From Ketobacter sp. MCCC 1A13808 (lineage in GTDB: Bacteria > Pseudomonadota > Gammaproteobacteria > Pseudomonadales > Ketobacteraceae), in the NCBI RefSeq assembly GCF_009746715.1, contig NZ_VRKW01000009.1, forward strand, positions 62,001 through 126,000: 64,000 nucleotides of DNA, written 5' to 3'. Position numbers and translations under genes: made by a program. Shown here in pieces: positions 9,552-19,058 of this stretch. The notes under the pieces were generated by a model, which saw only the letters and a program-made list of their open reading frames with translations, was not told the origin of the DNA and did no database searches. How positions within the stretch are numbered: the stretch's first letter is position 1; each line of letters starts with the position of its first letter.

Positions 9552-11534
9552 ATGGAATCAGCGCGCCTTTCCAGTCAGATGGATGCCTATCTTCAGTGGC
9601 GGCAGGAAATCCACCGCGAGCTGACCCGGTATCGTGGCTGGCTGGTGGACCATAATGTGCAAAATCCCGAACTGGAAACGAAGCTGGAACAGGCACTGCA
9701 AACCCTCAAGGAAGACAAAATAACCATAGCGTTTGTAGGCGAATTCTCCCGCGGTAAAACCGAACTCATCAACGCACTTTTCTTCAGCCAATACGGCACC
9801 CGTATCTTGCCTTCCGGTGCCGGGCGCACCACCATGTGCCCCACTGAATTGCTGTACGACCATCGTGCCGGCAGCAGCTACATCCGTTTGCTGCCTATTG
9901 AAACCCGCATGGTGGGGTCAAGCCTGGCCAGTTTTCGCAAAATCCCCGACAAATGGGTCTTCGTGCCGTTGGATCAAAACGACCCCAAAACCATGAAAAA
10001 AGCCTTCGCTGAAGTGGCTCATCAAAAACCGGTACGTCCGCAGGACGCCGCTGCCATGGGTTTTCAGACCGAGCTGTTGGAAACGTCACCGGATGACCCT
10101 GAAAAAGTAATGATCCCGGCCTGGCGCCACGCCATGATCAGCTTTGATCATCCCTTATTGCGCCAGGGGCTCACCATCATTGACACTCCTGGCCTGAACG
10201 CCCTGGGCTGCGAACCGGAACTGACATTCAGCCTGCTGCCCGAAGCGCAATCCATCCTACTGCTGTTATCGGCCTCCACCGGCGTCAGCGCGACCGACCT
10301 GGACATCTGGAACCGCCACATTCGCGATCTCTCGTTACGGGAGTCTACCGGTGTTTATGCCGTACTGAACAAAGTGGATTCGGTGTGGGATGAACTGGAA
10401 GACGAACAGCACAACCAGCGGGAACTGGGCGACATCAAGGCCCAATGCGCACGCCAGTTATCCATTGCCCCCGATGAGATTCTCTGCGTCTCGGCGAAAG
10501 AGGGCTTATTGTCACAGGTTGAAGGCAACCCACAGCGTTTGGCGAAAAGCTTACTGCCGGAGCTGGAAGAATTGCTTTCCAACGATATGATGCGCCGAAA
10601 AGAGTACCTGATTCAAAAAAGCGTGATCAAAGATATTCACGCCATGCTGCATGGCAGTCGCAAAACCCTGCTGCGGCGTAAAGAGTCCGTGCAGAACGAG
10701 CTTAAATTGATGAAAGCGCAGGAATCCGGCCGCAAAATCCAGATGGGGTCCCTGCTCAGCCATGCCCGTCATGAGCAGGGCTTTTACCATAAAAAACTGA
10801 TTTTGCTGAAATCCAGCCGCAAAATGATCGAGCGCGAAGGGGCAAAGATGCTGGAATCAGTGACCGCTCCCCGACTGGACGGCCACCTGAAAGCCGCCGG
10901 CCACGCGCTGACTTCCAGTTGGACTATCGTGGGCATGAACAACGCGATTGACAATTTCTTTGATAGCCTGAAGGCCGATATGGCAGAACTGGCAGCGAAA
11001 CAGGAAAAGCTTCAGGGTCTGATCACCGACATTTATGCCCGATACGAAGCGGAACAAGGCTTGGCTCCAATGGACTATCCGCGCTTTTCTGCCAAGGAGT
11101 ACATCGTTCGCTTAGACGATTTGCGAGCCAAGTCCGGCAGCTTCCGGCGCAATTTACGTAAGCTGCTGATCGAGCAGAAAGCGACCTCCAAACGTTTTCT
11201 GAGCACGGTTGTCCATGAAGGATCCACCATCTACCGCCTCTATCTCAGGTCTGCCCGGCAATGGCTCAACGACGTATTACTACCGCTATTCCAGAACGCT
11301 CAGGAGCAAAAAGCCTTGCTCGACGAGCATATTAAAAAGCTGCGTACACTGAATAATACCGATGACAATGCCGAGCAACGGATTGAAGGCATGGAAAGCC
11401 TGCTCAACGACCTGGCAGAGCAGATTATCGAAGTTGAAACCATGGTGAAAGGGTTGCGTAAGCCCGCCCCCATCCACCAAAGCCGCAAAGTAATCCCCAT
11501 GATCACTGCCCAGTTCTCTCCCCGACAACTGTGA
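9552..11534 (+). CDS. Dynamin-like GTPase
   Basis: This 660-residue bacterial dynamin-like protein has a G1/P-loop GEFSRGKTELINAL at about residues 64-77, a G2 region GRTTMCPTEL, G3 DTPGLNALG near residue 215 and G4 NKVD near residue 275. The helical remainder (about 350-650) has heptad-rich stretches as expected for the stalk and assembly region. No classical membrane helix is evident. The family remodels or protects membranes, some members functioning in stress or phage response; which applies here is unknown. It is a lone gene rather than the usual tandem pair, inserted between yggT and metX, which are adjacent in Pseudomonas. Confidence 0.85.
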   Translation: MESARLSSQMDAYLQWRQEIHRELTRYRGWLVDHNVQNPELETKLEQALQTLKEDKITIAFVGEFSRGKTELINALFFSQYGTRILPSGAGRTTMCPTELLYDHRAGSSYIRLLPIETRMVGSSLASFRKIPDKWVFVPLDQNDPKTMKKAFAEVAHQKPVRPQDAAAMGFQTELLETSPDDPEKVMIPAWRHAMISFDHPLLRQGLTIIDTPGLNALGCEPELTFSLLPEAQSILLLLSASTGVSATDLDIWNRHIRDLSLRESTGVYAVLNKVDSVWDELEDEQHNQRELGDIKAQCARQLSIAPDEILCVSAKEGLLSQVEGNPQRLAKSLLPELEELLSNDMMRRKEYLIQKSVIKDIHAMLHGSRKTLLRRKESVQNELKLMKAQESGRKIQMGSLLSHARHEQGFYHKKLILLKSSRKMIEREGAKMLESVTAPRLDGHLKAAGHALTSSWTIVGMNNAIDNFFDSLKADMAELAAKQEKLQGLITDIYARYEAEQGLAPMDYPRFSAKEYIVRLDDLRAKSGSFRRNLRKLLIEQKATSKRFLSTVVHEGSTIYRLYLRSARQWLNDVLLPLFQNAQEQKALLDEHIKKLRTLNNTDDNAEQRIEGMESLLNDLAEQIIEVETMVKGLRKPAPIHQSRKVIPMITAQFSPRQL

Positions 11535-11614
11535 CCATCCCGCGCTAGAACTCCGGTTCATTTCTGTTAGACTTCGCTATCTTAATTTGACCCGGCCCAA
11601 TCAATAAAAACGCG

Positions 11615-12814
11615 GTGAAACCCCTATTGGAACAAACGAAGCGACAGCCACCATTACAGTCCGTACCTCCGGTACACCCTCTTCCCGGCTCGGTGGGCAT
11701 CGTACAACCCCAACTCTTTCGTTGTACGGCACCACTCGAACTGCAATGCGGAAAAACCCTGCCCCACTATGAGCTGGTGTTCGAGACCTATGGCCGCCTT
11801 AACGCCAATAAAGACAATGCGGTGCTGGTATGCCACGCCCTCAGCGGCCATCACCATGCGGCTGGCTTCCACCGGCAAAATGAGAAAAAGCCCGGCTGGT
11901 GGGATGCCTGCATCGGCCCTGGCAAAGCCATCGACACCGATCGCTTCTTTGTGGTCAGTCTGAATAATCTGGGTGGTTGCCACGGCAGCACCGGCCCCAA
12001 GTCAATCAACCCGGACACCGACAAACCCTATGGCCCTGACTTTCCAATCGTCACGGTGAAAGATTGGGTGGTCAGTCAGCACAGCCTGATGGAACACCTG
12101 GAAATACCCCGATGGGCCGCTGTCGTCGGCGGCAGCCTGGGCGGCATGCAAGCCATGCAATGGGCCATCGACCAGCCTGATCTGGTGCGCTATGCCATCG
12201 TAATCGCCGCTGCCCCCAAATTATCGGCACAGAATATTGCCTTTAATGAGGTTGCCCGCAAAGCCATTATCTCAGATCCGGACTTTAGGGATGGTCATTA
12301 TTACGAACACAATACGTACCCGAAAACCGGACTCAGCCTGGCTCGTATGCTGGGCCACATTACTTATCTGTCCGACGATGCCATGAAAGAAAAATTTGGT
12401 CGCGAGCTGCGTGACGGCGCCATCAGTTTCGATTTCGACGTGGAATTTGAAGTGGAGAGCTACCTGAACTACATGGGCGAAGTGTTTTCCAAAAACTTCG
12501 ACGCCAACACCTATCTGCTGATGACCCGCGCCCTGGACTATTTCGATCCGGCCGAAGACTATAATCACGAACTGAGCAAAGCATTGGCACAAGCAAAGGC
12601 ACACTTTCTGGTTCTGTCGTTCACTACCGACTGGCGTTTTGCGCCGGAGCGGTCAAGGGAAATCGTCGAAGCGCTATTAACAGCAAAGAAAAACGTTACC
12701 TACGCCGACGTCGAGTGCCCCCAGGGCCATGACTCGTTCCTGCTGAATGTGCCTGCTTATATTGATTTGTTCAAAGCTTATATGAATTCCATTGAAGTGG
12801 TTGGGGGGGCTTAA
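11615..12814 (+). CDS. metX: Homoserine O-acyltransferase MetX
   Basis: This 399-residue alpha/beta hydrolase acylates homoserine in the first step of methionine synthesis. The nucleophile motif [12 protein letters not shown] lies near residue 170, with an Asp in TTDWRFAPE and the catalytic His in PQGHDSFLL. Related enzymes use acetyl-CoA or succinyl-CoA, and pseudomonad MetX enzymes are often succinyltransferases; I cannot tell which applies here. The start is GTG at 11615, placing the conserved SVGIVQPQ block at about residue 26; a strong ribosome site is not visible. It is followed 3 bases later by metW, its usual partner. Confidence 0.93.
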   Translation: MKPLLEQTKRQPPLQSVPPVHPLPGSVGIVQPQLFRCTAPLELQCGKTLPHYELVFETYGRLNANKDNAVLVCHALSGHHHAAGFHRQNEKKPGWWDACIGPGKAIDTDRFFVVSLNNLGGCHGSTGPKSINPDTDKPYGPDFPIVTVKDWVVSQHSLMEHLEIPRWAAVVGGSLGGMQAMQWAIDQPDLVRYAIVIAAAPKLSAQNIAFNEVARKAIISDPDFRDGHYYEHNTYPKTGLSLARMLGHITYLSDDAMKEKFGRELRDGAISFDFDVEFEVESYLNYMGEVFSKNFDANTYLLMTRALDYFDPAEDYNHELSKALAQAKAHFLVLSFTTDWRFAPERSREIVEALLTAKKNVTYADVECPQGHDSFLLNVPAYIDLFKAYMNSIEVVGGA

Positions 12815-12817
12815 CCG

Positions 12818-13408
12818 ATGCGCCAGGATCTGGAAACCCTCCAACAATGGATTCAACCCGATAGCAGCGTGCTCGATCTTGGTTGCGGTGACGGCGCCTT
12901 GCTCGCTCATTTGCGCGACTCCAAAAACGTAATAGGATATGGTCTAGAAATAAACCAAAGCCAAATCGTTGAATGCATTAAGAAAAAAGTCAATGTGATT
13001 GAACAGGATCTGGACTTGGGTCTGGATAACTTCGACAGCAACAGCTTTGATATGGTGATCATGACCCAAGCTCTGCAGGCGGTACACTACCCGGACCGGG
13101 TAATCGACGATATGTTACGGGTGGGCAAAGAGTGCATCATTACCTTCCCCAATTTCGGCTACTGGCGTTGCCGCTTGTTCCTGCTCGCCAAAGGCAAAAT
13201 GCCCGTCTCCAAACTATTGCCTTATACTTGGTACAACACACCGAATATCCATCTGTGTACGTTCGCAGATTTTGAGAGCATGTGTCAGCGCAAGAACCTG
13301 AAAATACTGAATCGGACGGTAGTGGACATGAATTATCGTGACGGTGTGATGATGCGCATATACCCCAATCTATTTGGCGAAACGGCGGTGTATCACATCA
13401 CCAAATAA
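12818..13408 (+). CDS. metW: Methionine biosynthesis protein MetW
   Basis: This 196-residue SAM-dependent methyltransferase-fold protein has motif I VLDLGCGDGALLAHL at residues 19-33 and the MetW-typical TFPNFGYWRCR segment near residue 110. MetW is encoded next to metX in many proteobacteria and supports or activates MetX; its own methyltransferase activity is not established. Only 3 bases separate it from metX and 12 from the following DUF4426 gene, so the three form one transcription unit. Confidence 0.94.
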   Translation: MRQDLETLQQWIQPDSSVLDLGCGDGALLAHLRDSKNVIGYGLEINQSQIVECIKKKVNVIEQDLDLGLDNFDSNSFDMVIMTQALQAVHYPDRVIDDMLRVGKECIITFPNFGYWRCRLFLLAKGKMPVSKLLPYTWYNTPNIHLCTFADFESMCQRKNLKILNRTVVDMNYRDGVMMRIYPNLFGETAVYHITK

Positions 13409-13420
13409 GGGAGAAAAAAC

Positions 13421-13876
13421 ATGACCACCACGCTCAAAATCACGTTGGCATCAATACTGGCCGCCGTCTTATTATTGGCAACGGAATTAGCCGCCGCCGA
13501 TCAGTATATTGAAGACGACGATTATATTGTCCATTACAGCGCTTTCAATTCAACGCTGCTAACAGCAGAGGTAGCAGAAGCCTATGGTTTGATGCGTAGC
13601 CGTCAACGCGGCTTGATTAATATCAGTGTGCAACGGAAAATGCCGGGCGGCCCACCTAAAGCCGTCATGTCCCAACTAAAAGGCTTTACCGGGCAATTGG
13701 GCGGCAGCGAAATTCCGCTGGACTTCAAGATGGTGGAAGAAGGTCGTGCGATTTATTATCTGGCAGAGTTCCTGGTAGACGAGGGCGACAAATTGAATTT
13801 TGATATTCAGGTGAAACCCACCCCGGATTATGGCTCGCTGAAACTGAGTTTTTCTCAATCGTTTTTTGCTGATTGA
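13421..13876 (+). CDS. Periplasmic DUF4426 protein
   Basis: This 151-residue protein has a cleavable signal peptide (about residues 1-26, ending at LAAADQ) and a beta-rich DUF4426 domain starting QYIEDDDYIVHYSAFNSTLL. Orthologues follow metW in Pseudomonas, so this is part of the conserved backbone. The function is unknown. A Shine-Dalgarno-like gggag lies 8 bases before the ATG. Confidence 0.88.
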   Translation: MTTTLKITLASILAAVLLLATELAAADQYIEDDDYIVHYSAFNSTLLTAEVAEAYGLMRSRQRGLINISVQRKMPGGPPKAVMSQLKGFTGQLGGSEIPLDFKMVEEGRAIYYLAEFLVDEGDKLNFDIQVKPTPDYGSLKLSFSQSFFAD

Positions 13877-13960
13877 GCCGTCACCAAAGAATCCCGAGCA
13901 CGGAGCTATGTGACCGAATTTCCGCATTCCGGGCTTCACCCCACATTTTGCTCATGCCCT

Positions 13961-13985
13961 GATGGCCCCCACGGGAGAGGCCATC
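13961..13985. other. 7-bp inverted repeat downstream of DUF4426
   Basis: GATGGCC and GGCCATC are separated by 11 bases. No T-tract follows on either strand, so this is at best a weak transcript end or a protein site. The rest of the 230-base gap (13877-14106) shows nothing recognisable. Confidence 0.3.
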
Positions 13986-14106
13986 GGTCTCAAATCCACG
14001 TCAAAACCTCCTAACATTTTTCTACACGAACTTACAGTACGCTGGGCTACAATCCTGTTATAACCAGAATAAAAGCACGCCCAATCGCACTATTCGGACA
14101 ATCGAG

Positions 14107-15135
14107 ATGACACCTAAGCAACTATTTTATATCGCTATTTTTAGCATTTTGCTAAGTGGTTGCGGTCTGGAAGAAGAAACAGACTACGACCGCACCGGCG
14201 CTTTCAGCACCCCGGACCAAAACCGATACCTCCCGCTGACCAGCGATACACAGCTGGTCTATGCCGACACCACACAAGGCACGCTAACCAGCTCAATCGG
14301 ATACGACGAGGCATTCTCCAGCCAGAAACAGATACCCGTCTATTCAATAGACATGACCGGCGCCAGCACGCAGATGCGACTGTACTTCAGCTCGGATAGC
14401 AATCAGATTCAATTGCTGGGTATTGATGGGCCGTTTGAATTTACGGTAAACAGCACTCAATACGAGGCGGATTATTTTCGATTCGCAAACGCACTTCAGC
14501 TGACCGGAACACCCCAATACCCCGACACCACGGCCAGCGCCCGCATCACCGAATCCGGCGGCGCGGATATCAGTGACCAGTTCAACATCCGGGTAAGCTA
14601 TACACTCACCAATACCGATAACCGGATAACGCTAACCGGCCAGGGCAACCTACCCACTTTGCAGGCGCAACTGAGTGCGACCATCTACGTGGACAGTGCA
14701 CAGACGACGCCATCCGTTACCCTTTCCCAGCAGACAGTAACAGGTACGTTCGACTTCACACCGGGCATCGGCATCGTTGCCCATGAAGGCATCTATCTTG
14801 ATCAGGCTTTTAATAGCACATTGCAATCACTGCAATCGCTTCCCAACATAATCTGGTTTGATTACAACGACGGCGCACCTATAGCGATCACCAGCAACAC
14901 CACCTTTAATACCAGCAATGGCAACCTCAGCTCAACCGATTATGAAATCGTAAATCAAAGCGAGCTGGATGAACTGGACTGGATAACAGTCAATGAAGAT
15001 GTTGCCAGCAATACGTTTAATGTCAGTATGCAATACAGCTCGACACTGCCCTCTTCCTTAACGGCAGTGCCGGTATTGTTCCGCAACAAGCATACCCATC
15101 GGGTGGTGTCCGGCAGCGTCATCCTGCAACCCTGA
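14107..15135 (+). CDS. Predicted lipoprotein, first of a tandem paralogous pair
   Basis: This 342-residue protein has a lipoprotein signal with lipobox LLSGC (Cys at residue 19) and a Glu/Asp-rich mature start, EEETDYD. The rest is beta-rich, with many Thr and Ser residues and no membrane helices. I do not recognise a family. It shares the same series of landmarks with the next gene: a PLTS/PLTN opening, a GIDGP/QIDGP block, LPTL, GIGIV, IWFD and a DWITV/EWITV segment. The two are therefore diverged duplicates. Asp after Cys (an inner-membrane retention signal) is absent, so outer-membrane placement is likely. Function unknown. Confidence 0.8.
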   Translation: MTPKQLFYIAIFSILLSGCGLEEETDYDRTGAFSTPDQNRYLPLTSDTQLVYADTTQGTLTSSIGYDEAFSSQKQIPVYSIDMTGASTQMRLYFSSDSNQIQLLGIDGPFEFTVNSTQYEADYFRFANALQLTGTPQYPDTTASARITESGGADISDQFNIRVSYTLTNTDNRITLTGQGNLPTLQAQLSATIYVDSAQTTPSVTLSQQTVTGTFDFTPGIGIVAHEGIYLDQAFNSTLQSLQSLPNIIWFDYNDGAPIAITSNTTFNTSNGNLSSTDYEIVNQSELDELDWITVNEDVASNTFNVSMQYSSTLPSSLTAVPVLFRNKHTHRVVSGSVILQP

Positions 15136-15185
15136 ATTCAACAACAGATTAAAATAATAACTTAGACGATAAGAGACGATTAATT

Positions 15186-16244
15186 ATGACGCGCAGCCAA
15201 ACGTTTCACGCAATAACCCTGTTTTGTGCAGCCGCCCTTCTGTCCGCTTGTGGCGGCGGCGGCGGTGGAGGCGACGCAACGGATGTAAACCCGCCACCGG
15301 TGTTTACTCAGCCTTCTGACTATGTGCAAAAATTTAATCCGTATTTGCCGCTAACCAATGGCAGCGCTTTTACTTATGAAGAAGCTTCTATCGGCTTTGA
15401 AATTCCGGAGACAACACAGATTTCCTTTGAACGTAGTGAGGGTGATCTGGATATTTACACCTTAACATTTCCTCTGGGAACGAATTCGATCACGTTGCAT
15501 ATCTCCTCTACTCCCGAACAAATTTTACTGTATCAAATTGATGGGCCGATTGATGTCGATAGTTACAGTGTTGAATCCATCAAGCTCAAGAATCCCATTC
15601 AATTCTACCCGCCGACCAGTGCCGTTACCAACGCGACCGCGACTGTCAGCGGCATCAGTGCCAACGTTAGTGTCAACTACACCTCCAGCAATGCCAACTT
15701 GGTATTCGATGAAAACTACGGCATGCTGCCTACCCTCGAAATCGAATTGGTCACCACAGTGTCCGCCACCTTTCCACCTGTTTCAGAAACATTCACCACC
15801 ACCCTAGAATTAGCCCAGGGAATTGGTATTGTTAGAAATCAAGGCAGCTATGGCGCCACGTCCATTGCGTATAACCTTAAAGGTGTCACCAATCTGCCCG
15901 CCACTATCTGGTTTGATAACAATGCTGGCGTGCCTATTCTGGCCAGCAGTACCGATCAATTCACCATTAACGGCGTCACACTTAAGCCCAGCCTGTATGA
16001 CTTATTAAATGAAGCGGAAATAAACGATCTTGAATGGATCACCGTTCGAGCAGATACCGCCAGCGACTCATTTATCGTTACCATGCATGCAGACAACGAC
16101 CTGCCCGACACGCTAACCAGTGTGGAAGTGGTGTTTGAACGCAAATCGGATGCCCTGCGCATGTCAGGTAATGTCACGCTTCATGCAGAAGGCGTCACGC
16201 AAAACAATCCAAACTGGAATGCTGCCACATCCTACTCCTTTTAA
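15186..16244 (+). CDS. Predicted lipoprotein, second of the tandem pair
   Basis: This 352-residue protein has lipobox LLSAC (Cys at residue 22) followed directly by seven glycines, a flexible tether common in surface lipoproteins. The body aligns by eye with the preceding lipoprotein over its whole length: PLTNGSAFTY, QIDGP, MLPTLEIEL, GIGIVRNQGSY, IWFDNNAGVPI and INDLEWITV. It is Thr/Ser/Asn-rich and beta-strand-like. The 50-base gap to its paralogue suggests co-transcription. No function can be assigned. Confidence 0.8.
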   Translation: MTRSQTFHAITLFCAAALLSACGGGGGGGDATDVNPPPVFTQPSDYVQKFNPYLPLTNGSAFTYEEASIGFEIPETTQISFERSEGDLDIYTLTFPLGTNSITLHISSTPEQILLYQIDGPIDVDSYSVESIKLKNPIQFYPPTSAVTNATATVSGISANVSVNYTSSNANLVFDENYGMLPTLEIELVTTVSATFPPVSETFTTTLELAQGIGIVRNQGSYGATSIAYNLKGVTNLPATIWFDNNAGVPILASSTDQFTINGVTLKPSLYDLLNEAEINDLEWITVRADTASDSFIVTMHADNDLPDTLTSVEVVFERKSDALRMSGNVTLHAEGVTQNNPNWNAATSYSF

Positions 16245-16253
16245 ATTTTTGCC

Positions 16254-16269
16254 TCCCGAGCGATCGGGA
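16254..16269. other. Short hairpin with GCGA tetraloop after the lipoprotein pair
   Basis: TCCCGA-GCGA-TCGGGA is a perfect 6-bp stem with a GNRA-type loop, beginning 10 bases after the stop codon. There is no T-run behind it, so intrinsic termination is uncertain. Confidence 0.35.
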
Positions 16270-16282
16270 TCTCATCACGTGC

Positions 16283-16328
16283 TAGCAAACAGTCCGTAGC
16301 CTTTGAATTGTTTACGAACTGTTTGCTA
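16283..16328. repeat. Long inverted repeat upstream of the pectate lyase gene
   Basis: A 16-base arm at 16283-16298 pairs with 16313-16328 with one mismatch, around a 14-base loop. It lies between the lipoprotein pair and the pectate lyase, 170 bases before the latter's start. With no T-tract it may be a terminator-like processing hairpin, a regulatory site or a remnant of a small mobile repeat. Confidence 0.45.
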
Positions 16329-16500
16329 AAACAACAATCCGTACGCTTCATGATCCACTCTGGTGTAAGAACAACTCCCCAGCTTAAATCGGTTTCAGGC
16401 AATCTGAATATCTAGATGAGTTTGTGGAATACATCCGGAAATGCATCTGCTTTATTGTTACTTTCGCTGGGAATCAAATCACTCCGGTAGGATCAGTGCA

Positions 16501-18321
16501 ATGCATAAAAATATAATGCTCGGGGCCGCGGCCTTTGGCCTGTCAGCCAGTGCTTTCTCGGCAACCAACAGACCAGACGGATTTACAACACTCTGTAAGA
16601 TCGATGAAACCTGCGCTCTCAGTTCCAGCACACAAGTGGCGTTCGGTGCCTCCGGGCAGTTCGTGTATAAAACCTTAAACAGTAACTTCATTTGCAATGC
16701 TGCTACGTTCGGCACTGATCCCGTTCCATCCAAATCCGTCAAAGAATGTTCAATCTCGAAAAACGCAAGCGGCGAACCGGACAATAATGCCGGCAACGAT
16801 ACCGATTCGGAGCCTTCTGCAAGTGATGACAGCACCCTGAGCAGCAATCAATATGTCATCATCAATCGACACAGCGGCTTGGCCATTGATGTGGCCGGGA
16901 ACAGCGCAGCGGATGGCGCTAACATTCTTCAGAGTCAAGTTGGCGATACCGACCTGCCCTACTGGGATGTAACCAGCCTGGGTAACGGTTACTATTCCAT
17001 CCGTTCCGCCTCCAGCGGTCAATCCATCGACGTATACGAATTCAGTATGGAACCCGGTGCAGAAATCCGGCAATGGTCCTATTGGGGTGGGGACAACCAG
17101 CAATGGGCCGTTACTCCGGTTGGAGACGGCTATTTCACCATCACCTCCAAGCTCAACGGGCTTGCACTGGATGCCTGGGAATGGAGTAAAGCGGATCAGG
17201 CGGATATCCGGCAATTCACCCATCTGGGCGCCGTCAACCAGCAATGGCGTTTTGCCACTGCGGGGCAGACAACACCAACCGATCCCGTTGAGCCCCCTGA
17301 GCCTACCGACCCACCCGATCGCAATGCCGATCTGGAAGGATTCGGAGCAGCAACCACCGGCGGTGCAGGTGGCCAGGTTGTTTACGCCAGTACCGGATCG
17401 CAGATCAACCAAGCGATGTGCAGCCGGGCTTCCGACGATACCCCGCTGATAATCATGGTGAACGGCACGATCACCCACAGCAACACATCAAAGGTAAGCG
17501 GTAGCTGCGACACCACCGATGAAGAAATTCAATTCAAAAAGGTCAGCAACATCTCACTCATCGGAGTTGGCACCAAAGGCATACTGGATCAAATCGGCGT
17601 ACACGTACGTGATGCCTCCAATATCATCATCCAGAACTTACACATTAAAAATGTTAAAAAGTCTGGTTCACCTACCTCCAACGGCGGCGATGCCATCGGC
17701 ATGGAAAGTGGCGTAAACAACGTCTGGATAGATCACAACACATTGGAAGCCAGTGGTGGTGAATCATCGGGTTACGACTCTCTACTGGATATGAAAGCCG
17801 GGGTTACCAATGTCACGGTATCCTATAACTGGTATCGGGATTCCAGCCGGGCAGGCCTGGTCGGCTCCAGTGATTCGGACAGTGCCAACACCAATATCAC
17901 CTTCCACCATAACTGGTATCAGAATATTGAGCAGCGCACACCGTTGATTCGCCACGGCCTGGCTCATATATACAACAACTACTGGTCGAATCCGTCGCAG
18001 AATTACATGTTCCACGCCATCAATTCCCGTATGGGCGCACGGGTGTTAGTAGAAGGTAATCATTTCTACAACGTCAATAATCCCCTGCTGGCCTCCGATG
18101 ATTCGAGTGAACCTGGCTGTTGGCAGACCGGCGAAAACACCGTTGAACCCGAAATCTATTACAGCCGTAAAGTCGGTGACGGTGCATTGGACGTACCCGA
18201 AATAGTGGGTGGACAACTGCAATCCAGTTGTCGCGCCAGCGTGCCTTACAGTTATAAACTTGATCACTCTTCTGAGGTGCCCGGCATCGTTCGGGCCAAC
18301 GCCGGTGTTGGCAAGATATAA
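16501..18321 (+). CDS. Secreted pectate lyase (PL1-type) with ricin-type lectin domain
   Basis: The protein is 606 residues from ATG 16501, which begins a good signal peptide (MHKNIMLGAAAFGLSASAFSA); an upstream in-frame ATG at 16441 would add 20 non-signal residues. After a short Cys-containing N-terminal module comes a ricin-B-type domain with QW repeats (NQQWAV, NQQWRF), a Pro/Thr linker (TTPTDPVEPPEPTDPP) and a parallel beta-helix PL1 domain. In the PL1 part VWIDHNTL and QRTPLIRHG match conserved calcium and catalytic segments. It should cleave polygalacturonate outside the cell, with the lectin domain aiding binding to plant or algal polysaccharide. A strong terminator follows. Confidence 0.9.
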   Translation: MHKNIMLGAAAFGLSASAFSATNRPDGFTTLCKIDETCALSSSTQVAFGASGQFVYKTLNSNFICNAATFGTDPVPSKSVKECSISKNASGEPDNNAGNDTDSEPSASDDSTLSSNQYVIINRHSGLAIDVAGNSAADGANILQSQVGDTDLPYWDVTSLGNGYYSIRSASSGQSIDVYEFSMEPGAEIRQWSYWGGDNQQWAVTPVGDGYFTITSKLNGLALDAWEWSKADQADIRQFTHLGAVNQQWRFATAGQTTPTDPVEPPEPTDPPDRNADLEGFGAATTGGAGGQVVYASTGSQINQAMCSRASDDTPLIIMVNGTITHSNTSKVSGSCDTTDEEIQFKKVSNISLIGVGTKGILDQIGVHVRDASNIIIQNLHIKNVKKSGSPTSNGGDAIGMESGVNNVWIDHNTLEASGGESSGYDSLLDMKAGVTNVTVSYNWYRDSSRAGLVGSSDSDSANTNITFHHNWYQNIEQRTPLIRHGLAHIYNNYWSNPSQNYMFHAINSRMGARVLVEGNHFYNVNNPLLASDDSSEPGCWQTGENTVEPEIYYSRKVGDGALDVPEIVGGQLQSSCRASVPYSYKLDHSSEVPGIVRANAGVGKI

Positions 18322-18346
18322 ACCGAACAAGCAATAGCAACCTTCG

Positions 18347-18374
18347 AAAGCCGGTGTCCTGCACCGGCTTTTTA
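18347..18374 (+). terminator. Intrinsic terminator after the pectate lyase gene
   Basis: AAAGCCGGTG-TCCTG-CACCGGCTTT forms a 10-bp GC-rich stem with a 5-base loop, followed by a T-rich end (tttttatc). It lies 26 bases past the stop codon and separates the gene from rdgB. Confidence 0.9.
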
Positions 18375-18452
18375 TCACCTACAGCGGCCCGAAAAGGCTA
18401 TAATCCCTCCTGTTTTTGGTCCAGGCCCATCCCGATATTAACAGGAACCCCC

Positions 18453-19049
18453 ATGCAAGAAATCGTCGTAGCCAGCGGCAACCGTGGCAAACTCAAAGAA
18501 ATCAGCCAAATGCTATCGCCTCTGAACATTCAGGTGATCGGCCAAAAATCTCTGAACATTGAAGACATCGAAGAAACCGGCCTGAGCTTTGTGGAAAACG
18601 CGATACTGAAGGCGCGCAATGCCAGCCGATGCTCGGGACGTCCGGCATTGGCGGATGATTCCGGTCTGGAGGTGGATGCGTTGAACGGCGAACCGGGCAT
18701 CTACAGCGCCCGCTATGCTGGCGAACCCGCTAATGATGCCAACAACATAGTGAAGCTGCTGGCAAACCTGCAATCCGTCGCGCCCGCTGAACGCACCGCC
18801 CGCTTTCAATGCGTTATGGTCTATCTGCGTCATGACAACGACCCCACTCCGATCATTTGCCAGGGAACCTGGGAGGGCTTGATCGTATCGCAACCGCAAG
18901 GGGAAAACGGGTTCGGATACGACCCGGTGTTCTGGGTGCCTGGCCAGGAATGCAGTGCAGCCCAATTACCGCCAGAGATTAAAAACAAACTGAGCCACAG
19001 GGGACAAGCTCTGCAACAGATGATTGCCACGCTGGCTGGAAAGGCCTGA
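18453..19049 (+). CDS. rdgB: XTP/dITP pyrophosphatase RdgB
   Basis: This 198-residue Ham1-family enzyme hydrolyses non-canonical purine triphosphates (dITP, XTP) to keep them out of DNA. Conserved segments are VASGNRGKLKEI at residues 6-17, PALADDSGLEVDAL near residue 65, GIYSARYAG, and NGFGYDPVFW near residue 152, then LSHRGQAL. ATG 18453 is chosen over an upstream in-frame TTG because homology starts exactly there. It is followed 9 bases later by hemW, the pseudomonad arrangement. Confidence 0.96.
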   Translation: MQEIVVASGNRGKLKEISQMLSPLNIQVIGQKSLNIEDIEETGLSFVENAILKARNASRCSGRPALADDSGLEVDALNGEPGIYSARYAGEPANDANNIVKLLANLQSVAPAERTARFQCVMVYLRHDNDPTPIICQGTWEGLIVSQPQGENGFGYDPVFWVPGQECSAAQLPPEIKNKLSHRGQALQQMIATLAGKA

Positions 19050-19058
19050 GCGCGGACC

